In this document: positions 7,450-16,385 of the stretch, piece after piece
Position numbering within the stretch: the first letter of the stretch is position 1
How the letters are laid out: every line of letters starts with the position of its first letter
DNA from: Pseudomonas resinovorans NBRC 106553
GTDB taxonomy: Bacteria; Pseudomonadota; Gammaproteobacteria; Pseudomonadales; Pseudomonadaceae
Direction: 5' to 3'
NCBI RefSeq assembly: GCF_000412695.1
Contig: NC_021499.1
Span: 1,612,001 to 1,676,000, forward strand
DNA length: 64,000 bases
The notes under the pieces: generated by a model
Seen by the model: the letters and a program-made list of their open reading frames with translations, nothing else
What the model was told of the DNA's origin: nothing
Database searches by the model: none
Translations under genes and position numbers: made by a program

Positions 7450-8745
7450 TCAGCGCAGGTTCAGCTTGAACCTTGCCCCGAGCAGCGCGCAGAGACTGAG
7501 CAGCGCGGCGAACATCAGGTAGTAGCTGGGGGCGGTCTTGTCGCCGCTGAGGGTGATCAGCGAGGCGGCGATGAAGGGGGCGAAGCCGCCGAACAGGGTC
7601 ACGCCGATGTTGTAGCTCAGGGACATGCCGATGGCGCGGGTCTGCACCGGGAAGGTCTCGGCCATCAGCGCCGGCAGCGGGGCGAAGTAGATCGCCTTGA
7701 TCAGCGCCATCAGGCAGACGATGAGGATCAGCGAAGTCTGGGTCGGCGCGGCGTTGAGCCAGACGAAGGCGGGGTAGGCGACGCACAGGTAGACCAGCGC
7801 CGCGGCGATCATGATGCGCACCCGGCCGACACGGTCCGAGAGCATCCCCACGAAGGGCGTGACGAAGGTCAGGATCAGCCCGCCGATAAGGGTCGCCATG
7901 AAGCCGGAGGCCTGGGGCATCCCCAGGTCGTTGGCGGCGTAGGAGGGCATGTACTGGATCAGGAAGTTCGACGCGGTGGAGACGATCAGCGTGCCCATGG
8001 CGATCAGCACCAGCAGCTTCTGCCCGCTGAACAGGTCGCGCACCGGGCGGCGACTGGGCTCGGCCTGCTGGAAGGCCGGCGACTCGTCGCAGTGCTTGCG
8101 GATGTAGAAGCCCACCGGGCCGATGAGCAGGCCGAAGATGAAGGGGATGCGCCAGCCCCAGGCGAGCAGGTCTTCGTCGCTGAGGGTGCTGGTGAGCACC
8201 AGGCCGAACAGCGAGGCGAGCACGGTGCCCAGGCCCTGGCTGGCGAACTGCAGGCTGGCGATGAAGCCGCGCTGGCGTTCGCTGGCGTGCTCGATGAGGT
8301 AGGCGGTGGAGCTGCCGAACTCGCCACCGGCGGAGAAGCCCTGGAGCAGGCGCGCGGTGAGGATGCCGATAGGGGCGAGGATGCCGATGGTTTCGAAGGT
8401 GGGCAGGCAGGCGATGATGAAGGTGCCGGCCATCATCAGGCTGATGGACAGGGTCAGGGACTTCTTGCGCCCGGCGCGGTCGGCGTAGGCGCCGAGCACG
8501 ATGGCGCCGAGGGGGCGTATCAGGAAGGAGACGCCGAAGGTGCCGAAGGTGATGAGCAGCGAGAGGCTGGCGTCGTCGGTGGGGAAGAACAGTCTGGAGA
8601 TGGTGTAGGCGAAGTAGGCGTACAACGCCATGTCGTACCACTCCAGGGTGTTGCCGATCAGCGCAGCGCTGGTGGCGCGCCAGATGGACTGTGGCCTGGC
8701 GCTGGCGCCGCTGTGAGGAGTCGCCGTATCAACTGAGCTCTGCAT
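7450..8745 (-). CDS. MHS-family MFS transporter (organic acid / betaine symporter type)
   Basis: This 431-residue inner-membrane proton symporter belongs to the metabolite:H+ symporter subgroup. Helix 1 begins IGNTLEWYDMALYAYFAYT, the hallmark of MHS proteins. The loop GAYADRAGRKKSL follows helix 2. EYGSS-type residues appear as AGGEFGSSTAYLIEHA in helix 5. I chose the ATG at 8743-8745 because AAGGCGGA sits just upstream; the longer upstream frame lacks one. It lies downstream of and on the same strand as a LysR gene, and the M20 peptidase gene is transcribed the other way. The transporter may import the peptidase substrate or product. ProP, CitA or ShiA-like substrates cannot be told apart. 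Confidence 0.85.
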   Translation of the reverse strand: MQSSVDTATPHSGASARPQSIWRATSAALIGNTLEWYDMALYAYFAYTISRLFFPTDDASLSLLITFGTFGVSFLIRPLGAIVLGAYADRAGRKKSLTLSISLMMAGTFIIACLPTFETIGILAPIGILTARLLQGFSAGGEFGSSTAYLIEHASERQRGFIASLQFASQGLGTVLASLFGLVLTSTLSDEDLLAWGWRIPFIFGLLIGPVGFYIRKHCDESPAFQQAEPSRRPVRDLFSGQKLLVLIAMGTLIVSTASNFLIQYMPSYAANDLGMPQASGFMATLIGGLILTFVTPFVGMLSDRVGRVRIMIAAALVYLCVAYPAFVWLNAAPTQTSLILIVCLMALIKAIYFAPLPALMAETFPVQTRAIGMSLSYNIGVTLFGGFAPFIAASLITLSGDKTAPSYYLMFAALLSLCALLGARFKLNLR

Positions 8746-8979
8746 GGTGAATCCGCCTTGTTGGGTTTGTTCTAGGCAGCTGCATGGAGGCGCTGGCGCC
8801 TCGTTCCGATAGCGCGTTCGCGATTGCGGTGTGGTTGGGGTGTCCCCGGGGATGGCTATCGAGGCGGATTCTAGGCACGGCTCCTGCGTTCTTGAAATCA
8901 TTAAAAAGGCAAGCTTCTGTGCTGATTTTGAGAACGCTAAGCCCGCCTTGCGCGCGCCGGGAACAGGCCTGGGCAGTGC

Positions 8980-9894
8980 CTAGCCGACCTGGCGGGCGAG
9001 GCGTTCGGCCAGGTGGTCGCGAAACGCCGTGACCGCCTGGGGCAGGATGCGTCCGGCCATGCTTTGCAGCTCGATGCGGCGCGCCTGTAGGGTTTCGTCG
9101 GTGAAGGGCAGGGCGACGATCTGCTGGCTGTCCAGGTACTGGCGGTTGCTGATGGCGTTGGACAGGCTCACGCAGCCCTGCTGGGTCACATAGCGGAACA
9201 GGGTTGCCAGGTAGTTGCATTCCAGGGCGATGACGAATTCCAGGCCCTGTACCCCACGGCAGATGTCGAACAACTGGCGGGCAGTGGTTTCCGGCATCGG
9301 CAGGGCGATGGGGTAGGGCTGCAGTTCCGCCAGGGCGATGGCATCGCGACGGGCCAGGGGGTGTCCGGCCGGGACTATGGCCATGACCGGGCCGGGCACC
9401 GCGCATTCGATGGCGACGTCCGCTTGCGGGGCCAGGCTGTAGGTCAGGCCCAGGTCGGCGCGGCCTTCGCGAACCCGTCGCGAAACCTCGTCGGGGGAGG
9501 TCACGTCGAGGCTGAAGGTGATGCCCCGGTGCTGCTCGCGGAAGGCGGCGATGGCGTCCGGCAGGAAGTCGATGGCGAAGCCCTGGGAGCTGGCCAGGTG
9601 CACATGGCCGCGCTGCAGGCCCCGCAGTTGCCCGAGCTCCTCCACAAGCTGGCCCACTTCCATCTGCGCCTTGCGTGCGTAGCCGGCCAGCAGTTCGCCG
9701 GCGGCGGTGGGCAGCATGCCCCGGGCGCGCCGCTCGAACAGCGCGGTGCCGAGCTCGTATTCCAGCTTGGCGATCTGCCGGCTGACCGCCGAGGCCGCGA
9801 CATTGAGTTGCAGCGAGGCCTCGTTGACCGAGCCGCTGCGCACCACTTCGAGGAAATAGCGCAGGGCGATGGACTGCATGCTGGCGTGGGACAT
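8980..9894 (-). CDS. LysR-family transcriptional regulator
   Basis: This 304-residue LysR protein carries its winged helix-turn-helix at residues 8-65 (RYFLEVVRSGSVNEASLQLN, then SAVSRQIAKLEYELGTALFE). The effector-binding periplasmic-protein-like fold follows, starting at RGHVHLASSQGFAIDFLPDA. The start at 9894 is supported by GGAGA six bases upstream. It sits between an MHS transporter gene and a divergent M20 peptidase gene, so it probably controls both. The 167-bp gap to the peptidase start contains AATCATTGTGATT-like sequence that could be its site. The ligand is unknown. Confidence 0.9.
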   Translation of the reverse strand: MSHASMQSIALRYFLEVVRSGSVNEASLQLNVAASAVSRQIAKLEYELGTALFERRARGMLPTAAGELLAGYARKAQMEVGQLVEELGQLRGLQRGHVHLASSQGFAIDFLPDAIAAFREQHRGITFSLDVTSPDEVSRRVREGRADLGLTYSLAPQADVAIECAVPGPVMAIVPAGHPLARRDAIALAELQPYPIALPMPETTARQLFDICRGVQGLEFVIALECNYLATLFRYVTQQGCVSLSNAISNRQYLDSQQIVALPFTDETLQARRIELQSMAGRILPQAVTAFRDHLAERLARQVG

Positions 9895-10039
9895 GGGGTC
9901 TCCATTCGTTGCTGATCAGGCAATGCTTCGTTCTAATCATTGTGATTGTGGCACTGGCGAGGGCCAGTCTAGAGTCCTCGCCGACACCACGCCAGCGCCG
10001 GTTTTCCGGCCCCCACGGCCCCGGCCTGGCCCACATCAG

Positions 10040-10050
10040 AACAACAGGAA
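10040..10050 (+). promoter_or_regulatory. CA motif next to the M20 peptidase ribosome site
   Basis: AACAACAGGAAGG merges an AAYAAY-type Hfq/Crc motif with the ribosome site of the gene starting at 10062. This suggests carbon catabolite control of the peptidase; function is inferred. Confidence 0.4.
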
Positions 10051-10061
10051 GGACGTGGACG

Positions 10062-11465
10062 ATGACTCGTGCGACGGCGATGGAACAGGTAACGCGGGCG
10101 TTCGATGAGGGTTGCTACCAGGCATTGCTGGCAAGCGCCGTGGCCTATCGCACCGAAAGCCAGGACCCGCAGCGCGAGCCCGAGCAGTTCGCCTACCTGC
10201 AGGCCTTCATCGCCCCCCGCCTGGCGGCCATGGGCTTCGACTGCCGCGTCCACCCCAACCCGGTGGCGGAGTCCTGCCCCTTCCTGGTGGCCGAGCGCTT
10301 CGAGTCCGCCGACCTGCCGACCCTGCTGATGTATGGCCATGGCGATGTGGTCCGGGGCTATGACCAGCAATGGCGGGAAGGGTTGTCGCCCTGGCAACTG
10401 GTCTGCGAGGGCGAGCGCTGGTATGGCCGCGGCACCGCCGACAACAAGGGGCAGCACCTGATCAACCTGCTGGCCCTGGACGAGGTGATCCGGGTGCGCG
10501 GCAGCCGCCTTGGCTTCAACCTCAAGCTGCTGCTGGAAATGGGCGAGGAGGCCGGCTCCCCGGGCCTGCGGGAATTCTGCGAGGCGCAGCGCGACGCCCT
10601 GGCGGCCGACCTGTTCGTGGCCTCGGACGGGCCGCGCTTCGCCGCCGCCCAGCCCACGCTCTTCCTCGGTTGCCGGGGTGGCTGCAACTTCGAACTGCGG
10701 GTGAAGCTGCGCGAGGGCGCCCACCATTCCGGCAACTGGGGTGGCCTGTTGCGCAACCCCGGCATTCTGCTCGCCCACGCACTGGCCAGCCTGGTGGACG
10801 ACAAGGGGCGGTTGCAGGTGGAGGCGCTCAAGCCACGGGGCATTCCCGATGCGGTACGGCGTACCCTGGCGCAGCTGGAACTGCCCGAATCCATCGCGGG
10901 TGAACCGGAGGTGGATGCGGACTGGGGCGAGCCCGGGCTGACGCCGGTGGAGCGGGTGTTCGGCTGGAACACGCTGGAGGTGCTGGCCTTCAAGACCGGC
11001 AATCCCGAGGCACCGGTGGGAGCCATTCCCGGACAGGCCGTGGCCCACTGCCAGATTCGCTTCGTCCCCGGCTGCGACCATCGCACCTTCCTGCCGGCCA
11101 TTCGCGAGCACCTGCGCCAGCGCGGCCTGGATTACGTGGAAGTGATGGAGGCGGGTGGCGAGGTGATGCACGCCTCGCGGCTTGACCCGGACGATCCCTG
11201 GGTGCGCTGGGCCCTGGACTCGATGCAACGTACCCTGGGACGGCCGGCGACCCTGCTGCCGAACCTGGGCGGCTCGCTGCCCAACGAGGTATTCGCCGAG
11301 GTGCTGGGGCTGCCCACCCTGTGGATTCCCCATTCCTATCCGGGCTGTTCCCAGCACGCCGCCAACGAGCACATGCTGGCGCCGGTGGTGCGCGAGGGGC
11401 TACAGGTCATGGCCGGGCTGTTCTGGGATCTGGGGGAGCGGGAAGGGCGCCCTGAGCACGGCTGA
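10062..11465 (+). CDS. M20-family metallopeptidase / amidohydrolase
   Basis: This 467-residue dinuclear-zinc hydrolase has the M20 ligand set in order: His93 in MYGHGDVV, Asp127 in RGTADNKGQH, the Glu162-Glu163 pair in EMGEEAGSP, Asp in ASDGPR, and a C-terminal His in CSQHAANEH. The insert between these is the usual dimerisation (lid) domain. I use the ATG at 10062 because AGGAAGGA lies just upstream; a longer frame back to 9909 has no ribosome site. M20 proteins act on dipeptides, N-acyl amino acids or carbamoyl compounds, and the GTADNKG variant resembles the dipeptidase/ArgE-DapE side. It is divergent from the LysR gene and ends in a clear terminator. Confidence 0.87.
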   Translation: MTRATAMEQVTRAFDEGCYQALLASAVAYRTESQDPQREPEQFAYLQAFIAPRLAAMGFDCRVHPNPVAESCPFLVAERFESADLPTLLMYGHGDVVRGYDQQWREGLSPWQLVCEGERWYGRGTADNKGQHLINLLALDEVIRVRGSRLGFNLKLLLEMGEEAGSPGLREFCEAQRDALAADLFVASDGPRFAAAQPTLFLGCRGGCNFELRVKLREGAHHSGNWGGLLRNPGILLAHALASLVDDKGRLQVEALKPRGIPDAVRRTLAQLELPESIAGEPEVDADWGEPGLTPVERVFGWNTLEVLAFKTGNPEAPVGAIPGQAVAHCQIRFVPGCDHRTFLPAIREHLRQRGLDYVEVMEAGGEVMHASRLDPDDPWVRWALDSMQRTLGRPATLLPNLGGSLPNEVFAEVLGLPTLWIPHSYPGCSQHAANEHMLAPVVREGLQVMAGLFWDLGEREGRPEHG

Positions 11466-11481
11466 AACCGGCCTGCCGCGT

Positions 11482-11518
11482 CCATGAAAAAACCGCCTTG
11501 AAGGCGGTTTTTTCATGG
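11482..11518. terminator. Bidirectional intrinsic terminator after the M20 gene
   Basis: ACCGCC and GGCGGT pair around TTGAA, flanked by six A residues and six T residues. The dyad extends to CCATG/CATGG. It is the best terminator in the first 30 kb. Confidence 0.92.
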
Positions 11519-11928
11519 GGCTTGATCGGGAGCGGTTTACACTGGATAGGCAAATTTGTGTGATTGCCCTGTCTGACTCCCTGCCGCCCGATACTACCCT
11601 CTCCCCCGCCCCTCTCCCCGAGGTAGAGGGGTGACTCGCGCCTGCGAGCACTAGACAGTCCTGATGCCCGTGCCAGCCTGAAACGAAGCTGAGAAGACGA
11701 CGCCGCGCAAACCGCCCCTTCAGGAGGGGAGTTTGGCGAAGCCAAACCCGGATGTCGGGGCAAGCGTTTTGCTTCCTTTTAGGCGACTGTAAAAGGGAGT
11801 CGCCCGGGAAGGCGAAACAGAAACCCGCAGCCCGCTCGGCAATGAGCTGGACAACAGCACTTCACACCCGGCATGAACCCTCACCTTCTCCGGGACAATC
11901 CGCGAAGCACCTGTGCAATGCGCGCGCG
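11519..11928. repeat. 410-bp gap filled with dispersed Pseudomonas repeats
   Basis: No gene is supported. At 11609-11631 CCCCTCT and AGAGGGG form a dyad within a CCCTCTCCC-rich tract of a kind scattered in many gammaproteobacterial genomes. At 11782-11804 GGCGACT and AGTCGCC flank GTAAAAGGG. With the preceding CAAGCGTTTTGCTTCCTTTT this matches a repeat I remember from other Pseudomonas genomes, often mis-called as a small ORF. The segment separates convergent transcription units. Confidence 0.45.
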
Positions 11929-12492
11929 TCAAGGCTCGGCGAAAGGCAGCGGCGTATCCGTACCGCGCCGCACCTGGAACACATTCAGCGTCATCGCCAC
12001 CAGGGCGTAGTAGCCCAGCACCCCCACCAGTTCCACCACCGCTGGCTCGCCGAAGGCGGCGACGGCTTCGGCGTAGAGGGCGTCGTCCACGCGACGGGTG
12101 CCATAGAGCGAGTGGCCCAGTCGGTAGATGAGGCGTTCGTCGTCGCGCTCGAAGGCCGGCTCGCGGCCCTGGCGCAAGGCGTCGATCACCGCGTCGCCGA
12201 GGCCGGCCTGGCGGGCGATGGGTTCGTGGATCTGCCATTCCGCCTGGGATTGCCACCAGCTTGCCGTGAACAGGATCGCCAGTTCCGTCAGGCGCAGTTC
12301 CAGGCCCGTGCCGTAGCGGCAGAAGGCGCCGAGGCGCTGGGCGTGGTCGGCCAGTTCCGGGCTGTGGATCCAGGCCAGGAAGGGGCCATCCAGGTTCCCG
12401 CGCGGGCCGCTGAGGATGGCCTGCAGCACGGTGCGCTGGGCCTCGCTCATCCGGGTTTCATCCAGGGCGGTCAATCTCGATTCGATTTTCAT
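11929..12492 (-). CDS. Carboxymuconolactone decarboxylase-like (AhpD-fold) protein
   Basis: This 187-residue all-helical protein of the CMD/AhpD type has GPRGNLDGPFLAWIHSPELA, then LRLTELAILFTASWWQSQAE where a CxxC would stand in AhpD, and a C-terminal VELVGVLGYYALVAMTLNVF. The paired cysteines are absent, so it is not a thiol peroxidase of the AhpD kind. The decarboxylase-like group without CxxC is more likely. The ATG at 12492 is chosen because the longer frame overlaps the aminotransferase gene. It follows that gene with 10 bp between them and is surely co-transcribed. Its reaction is unknown. Confidence 0.7.
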   Translation of the reverse strand: MKIESRLTALDETRMSEAQRTVLQAILSGPRGNLDGPFLAWIHSPELADHAQRLGAFCRYGTGLELRLTELAILFTASWWQSQAEWQIHEPIARQAGLGDAVIDALRQGREPAFERDDERLIYRLGHSLYGTRRVDDALYAEAVAAFGEPAVVELVGVLGYYALVAMTLNVFQVRRGTDTPLPFAEP

Positions 12493-12502
12493 CAGGGCTA
12501 CC

Positions 12503-13831
12503 TCAGACCTCGGCCAGGGCACTGCGCAGGGCGGCGTCGAGCTTATCCACAAGCTCGTCCAGGTGCGTCTCTTCGAGGATGAAGGGTGGCGCCAGGAGGA
12601 TGTGGTCGCCACGGCGGCCATCGAGGGTGCCGCCCATGGGGTAGCACATCAGTCCCCGGGCCATGGCGGCTTTCTTCAGCTTGGCGTGGAGTTTCAGCGC
12701 CGGGTCGAAGGGTTCCTTGCTGGCGCGTTCGCGCACCAGTTCCACACCCTGGAACAGGCCACGGCCACGAAGGTCGCCCACATGGGGGTGGTCGCCGAAG
12801 CGTTCCTGCAGGCGGGCCCGCAGGCCTGCGCCCAGTTCGCTCACGCGGGCCAGGAGCTGGCGTTCTTCGATGGTCTTCTGCACCGCCAGGGCCGCCGCGC
12901 AGGCGGTGGCGTGGCCGATATAGGTATGACCGTGCTGGAAGAAGCCCGAGCCCTGGCGGATGGCGTCGACGATGCGGCCACTGACCAGGGTCGCGCCTAT
13001 GGGTTGGTAGCCGGCGCCCAGGCCCTTGGCAACGGTGATGAGGTCGGCACTGATGCCTTCCTGCTCGGCAGCGAACAGGCTGCCGGTGCGGCCCATGCCG
13101 CACATCACTTCGTCGAGGATCAGCAGCACGCCATGGCGGTCGCAGACCTCGCGCACGCGCTTGAAGTAACCGGGCACCGCCGGCACCGCGCCGAGGGTGG
13201 CGCCCACCACCGGTTCGGCGATGAAGGCCATGACGTTCTCGGCGCCGAGGTTGAGGATTTCCGCCTCCAGCTCCGCCGCCAGGCGCATGCCGAGGGCTTC
13301 CGGGGTTTCGTCGGCGCGCTGCTCGCGGTAGGCGTAGCAGGGGCTCACATGGCTGACATCGATCAGCAGCGGCTGGAACTGCTGGCGGCGCCAGGCGTTG
13401 CCGCCGGCCGCCAGGGCGCCGAGGGTGTTGCCGTGGTAGCTCTGGCGGCGGGCGATCACATGGCGGCGCTGGGGCTGGCCGATTTCCACGAAGTACTGGC
13501 GCGCCAGCTTGAGCGCGGCTTCCACCGCCTCGGAACCGCCGGAGACGAAGTACACCGACTCCAGCCCTTGCGGCGCACGTTCGATGAGGAAGTCCGCCAG
13601 CGCTTCCATCGGTTCGCTGGTGAAGAACGAGGTGTGGGCGTAGGCGAGCGTGCCGACCTGCTCGCGGATCGCCTCGATCACGCCGGCGTCGCTGTGGCCG
13701 AGGCAGGACACCGCCGCGCCGCCGCTGGCGTCCAGGTAGCGCTTGCCCTGGCTGTCGATCAGATAGGGGCCGTCGCCGCGGACGGCGGTGGGGTAGCTCT
13801 GGGTGAGGCTGCGGTGGAATACGTGGCTCAT
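12503..13831 (-). CDS. Class III (omega-amino acid / diamine type) aminotransferase
   Basis: This 442-residue PLP enzyme has YFVSGGSEAVEAALKLARQY for phosphate and cofactor binding, YHGNTLGALAAGG, the cofactor aspartate in LLILDEVMCGMGRTG, and the Schiff-base lysine in VAKGLGAGYQPIGA. The start has CCGGAGGGCATC directly upstream. Class III enzymes transfer amino groups from omega-amino acids, diamines or acyl-diamine derivatives. It is divergent from a polar amino-acid ABC transporter, a C45 acyltransferase-type gene and an RpiR regulator. The natural reading is uptake and breakdown of one amino compound or amide, though the substrate is not fixed by sequence. Confidence 0.9.
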   Translation of the reverse strand: MSHVFHRSLTQSYPTAVRGDGPYLIDSQGKRYLDASGGAAVSCLGHSDAGVIEAIREQVGTLAYAHTSFFTSEPMEALADFLIERAPQGLESVYFVSGGSEAVEAALKLARQYFVEIGQPQRRHVIARRQSYHGNTLGALAAGGNAWRRQQFQPLLIDVSHVSPCYAYREQRADETPEALGMRLAAELEAEILNLGAENVMAFIAEPVVGATLGAVPAVPGYFKRVREVCDRHGVLLILDEVMCGMGRTGSLFAAEQEGISADLITVAKGLGAGYQPIGATLVSGRIVDAIRQGSGFFQHGHTYIGHATACAAALAVQKTIEERQLLARVSELGAGLRARLQERFGDHPHVGDLRGRGLFQGVELVRERASKEPFDPALKLHAKLKKAAMARGLMCYPMGGTLDGRRGDHILLAPPFILEETHLDELVDKLDAALRSALAEV

Positions 13832-13864
13832 GATGCCCTCCGGTGCATTTCGGCAAAGAATATC

Positions 13865-13895
13865 TGCAAAAATTGCACATGCAATAATTATTTGC
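13865..13895. promoter_or_regulatory. Operator-like palindromes, aminotransferase side
   Basis: TGCAA-AAA-TTGCA lies at 13865-13877. TGCAATAATTATTTGC (13880-13895) matches, on the opposite strand, 15 of 17 positions of the palindrome at 14006. They sit 35-65 bp upstream of the aminotransferase start, a repressor position. Confidence 0.6.
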
Positions 13896-14005
13896 CTTTC
13901 CGCAAATAACCGTGCGCAGCCGTAGAGCTTTGAATGAAGGGCTTTGATCCTTTATTTTCGCGGTTTAAAAGGGATTAATAGGGTCTTTCTGGTGCAAAAT
14001 GGTTG

Positions 14006-14022
14006 TGCAAATAACTATTGCA
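14006..14022. promoter_or_regulatory. Operator-like palindrome, ABC-transporter side
   Basis: TGCAAATAACTATTGCA is a near-perfect 17-bp palindrome with TGCAA and TTGCA ends, the second copy of the 13880 site. The likely ligand is the RpiR protein encoded at 17503; this is inferred from location only. Confidence 0.6.
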
Positions 14023-14101
14023 TTAACAAAAAATGCATGTTTATCTTGCTCGAAAGCACGGTGGCTGTGCAGCGAGCAAGCGACGCTGTGGCCTAGCAGC
14101 T

Positions 14102-14112
14102 AACAACAACAA
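14102..14112 (+). promoter_or_regulatory. CA motif in the leader of the amino-acid ABC operon
   Basis: AACAACAACAA occurs about 107 bp before the ATG at 14220. It is farther from the ribosome site than in the other genes, so a Hfq/Crc role is less certain. Confidence 0.3.
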
Positions 14113-14219
14113 ACCAGTCGGGCGCCTGCCTCGGGCCCTTGCTGAAACTTGACTGCCAGAATCGCCCGACGCCACGCCGGCAAGGGCCAGATCGTCCACG
14201 ACCGAGAGGAAGCACGCAC

Positions 14220-14963
14220 ATGAAGCACCTGCTCAAAGCAGCCCTGGCTGCACTCGCCATTGCCGCAACCACCCACGCCAACGCCACCGACAAGGAACTG
14301 CTGGTGGCCACCGACACCGCCTTCGTTCCCTTCGAGTTCAAGCAGGGCAACGAGTACGTGGGCTTCGACATCGATCTCTGGGCGGCCATCGCCAAGGAGC
14401 TGGGCTGGAAGTACCAGCTCAAGCCCATGGACTTCAACGGCATCATCCCCGCGCTGCAGACCCGCAACGTCGACCTGGCCCTGGCCGGCATCACCATCAA
14501 GGAAGAGCGCAAGCAGGCCATCGACTTCTCCGACGGCTACTACGACAGCGGCTTCATGCTGATGGTCCGCAGCGACAACGACAGCATCAAGGGCGAGGCG
14601 GACGTGGCCGGCAAGACCCTGGCGGTGAAGAGCGGCACCTCGTCCGCCGACTACGCCAAGGCCAACCTCAAGGCCAGTGACCTGCGCCAGTTCCCCAACA
14701 TCGACAACGCCTACCTCGAACTGCGCACCGGCCGTGTCGACGCCGCCATGCACGACACCCCCAACGTCCTCTACTACATCAACACCGCCGGCGAAGGTCA
14801 GGTGAAAGCCGTGGGCCAGCAGATGCTCGCCCAGCAGTACGGCATCGGCTTCCCCAAGGGCAGCGAGCTGCGCGAGCCGGTCAACAAGGCGCTGAAGACC
14901 CTGCGCGAGAACGGCACCTATGCGCAGATCTACCGCAAGTGGTTCGGCACCGATCCGCAGTGA
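14220..14963 (+). CDS. Polar amino-acid ABC transporter substrate-binding protein
   Basis: This 247-residue periplasmic binding protein (SBP family 3, GlnH-like) has a signal peptide over residues 1-22 ([15 protein letters not shown] with cleavage after ANA). The mature protein starts [20 protein letters not shown]. The family block [18 protein letters not shown] and the ligand-contact segment [20 protein letters not shown] follow. It is the first gene of an operon with the permease and ATPase. The usual ligands of close relatives are glutamine, glutamate or basic amino acids, and the residues here do not decide between them. Confidence 0.9.
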   Translation: MKHLLKAALAALAIAATTHANATDKELLVATDTAFVPFEFKQGNEYVGFDIDLWAAIAKELGWKYQLKPMDFNGIIPALQTRNVDLALAGITIKEERKQAIDFSDGYYDSGFMLMVRSDNDSIKGEADVAGKTLAVKSGTSSADYAKANLKASDLRQFPNIDNAYLELRTGRVDAAMHDTPNVLYYINTAGEGQVKAVGQQMLAQQYGIGFPKGSELREPVNKALKTLRENGTYAQIYRKWFGTDPQ

Positions 14964-14995
14964 GCCCGGCCCGTCATTGAAGTAGGAGCAGTGCA

Positions 14996-15652
14996 ATGAC
15001 TTTCCAATGGGATGCCATCTGGGGTGCCCTGCCCGTGTTGCTGGAGGGTGCCAAGCTCACCCTCTGGATCTCCATCCTCGGCCTGTTGGGCGGGGTGGTG
15101 ATCGGCCTGGTCGCGGGCTTCGCCCGCGCCTATGGCGGTTTCTTCAGCAACCGGCTGGCCCTGGTATTCATCGAGCTGATCCGCGGCACGCCGATCATGG
15201 TGCAGGTGATGTTCATCTACTTCGCCCTGCCACTGATGGTGCCGGTGCGCATCGACCCCTTCGGCGCGGCGGTGGTTACCATCATGATCAACTCCGGTGC
15301 CTACATCGCCGAGATCACCCGTGGCGCGGTGCTGTCGATCAACCGTGGCTTCCGCGAGGCGGGCCTGGCCCTTGGCCTGTCCGGGCGCGACACCCTGCGC
15401 TACGTGATCGCGCCGCTGGCCTTCCGGCGGATGATCCCGGCCCTGGGCAACCAGTGGATCGTCAGCATCAAGGACACCTCGCTATTCATCGTCATCGGCG
15501 TGGCCGAGCTGACCCGCCAGGGCCAGGAAGTGATCGCCGGCAACTTCCGCGCGATGGAAGTCTGGACGGCGGTGGCGGTCATCTATCTCATCATCACCCT
15601 GGCCCTGAGCTACACCCTGCGCCGCATCGAGGGGAGACTGAAAATTCTATGA
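14996..15652 (+). CDS. Polar amino-acid ABC transporter permease
   Basis: This 218-residue inner-membrane permease has about five helices and the HEQM motif. It shows [20 protein letters not shown], typical of GlnP/HisM proteins. The EAA loop is [20 protein letters not shown], which docks on the ATPase. The ribosome site is GTAGGAGC. A single permease gene suggests a homodimer. Its stop codon overlaps the ATPase start (ATGA at 15649). Confidence 0.92.
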   Translation: MTFQWDAIWGALPVLLEGAKLTLWISILGLLGGVVIGLVAGFARAYGGFFSNRLALVFIELIRGTPIMVQVMFIYFALPLMVPVRIDPFGAAVVTIMINSGAYIAEITRGAVLSINRGFREAGLALGLSGRDTLRYVIAPLAFRRMIPALGNQWIVSIKDTSLFIVIGVAELTRQGQEVIAGNFRAMEVWTAVAVIYLIITLALSYTLRRIEGRLKIL

Positions 15653-16371
15653 TCGAGTTCAAGGGCGTCTCCAAGCACTTCGGCAGTACCCAGGTGCTGC
15701 ATGACATCGACCTGAAGATCGGCAGCGGCGAAGTGGTGGTCATCATCGGCCCGTCCGGTTCGGGCAAGTCCACGCTGCTGCGCTGTATCAACAAACTGGA
15801 GGTCATCAGCGGCGGGCAGCTGTTCGTCGATGGCTTCGAGGTCAACGACCCCAAGGTGGAGGAACGGTTGATCCGCCAGGAGGCCGGCATGGTCTTCCAG
15901 CAGTTCCACCTGTTCCCGCAGATGACCGCCCTGGAGAACGTCGCCTTCGGCCCCATCCGCGTACGCGGTGCGAAGAAGGCCGACGCCGAGGGTCTGGCCC
16001 GCGAGCTGCTGGCCAAGGTCGGCCTGGCCGAGCGCGCCGGGCATTACCCCTCGGAGCTGTCCGGCGGGCAGCAGCAACGCGTGGCGATTGCCCGCGCCCT
16101 GGCGGTGAAACCCAAGCTGATGCTGTTCGACGAGCCCACCTCGGCGCTGGACCCGGAGTTGCGCCACGAGGTGCTCGGGGTGATGAAGAACCTGGCGGAG
16201 GAGGGCATGACCATGGTCATCGTCACCCACGAGGTGGACTTCGCGCGCAAGGTGGCCAGCCGCCTGATCTTCATCGACAAGGGCCGCATCGCCGAGGACG
16301 GCGACCCCGCCGCGCTCATCAGCAACCCGCCGAGCCCGCGCCTGCGCGAGTTCCTCCAGCACGTTTCCTGA
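15649..16371 (+). CDS. Polar amino-acid ABC transporter ATP-binding protein
   Basis: This 240-residue GlnQ-like ATPase has Walker [10 protein letters not shown] (residues about 34-42), the Q-loop in [18 protein letters not shown], signature SGGQQQR, Walker [15 protein letters not shown] and the H-loop VTHEV. All catalytic residues are intact. It drives import with the two genes upstream and is translationally coupled to the permease. Confidence 0.95.
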   Translation: MIEFKGVSKHFGSTQVLHDIDLKIGSGEVVVIIGPSGSGKSTLLRCINKLEVISGGQLFVDGFEVNDPKVEERLIRQEAGMVFQQFHLFPQMTALENVAFGPIRVRGAKKADAEGLARELLAKVGLAERAGHYPSELSGGQQQRVAIARALAVKPKLMLFDEPTSALDPELRHEVLGVMKNLAEEGMTMVIVTHEVDFARKVASRLIFIDKGRIAEDGDPAALISNPPSPRLREFLQHVS

Positions 16372-16385
16372 ACAGGAAGAGAGTC

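Larger units (their letters stand above)
13832..14219. promoter_or_regulatory. 388-bp AT-rich divergent control region of the aminotransferase/ABC locus
   Basis: The region between 13850 and 14060 is markedly AT-rich and carries two near-identical palindromes plus a shorter one (separate entries). The right part carries an AACAACAACAA motif at 14102-14112 in the likely leader of the ABC operon. No coding frame is supported. Confidence 0.7.

Noticed and set aside
11752..11900. Small protein starting MSGQAFCFLLGDCK
   Set aside because: This translation comes from a dispersed Pseudomonas repeat with a GGCGACT/AGTCGCC hairpin; no ribosome site.
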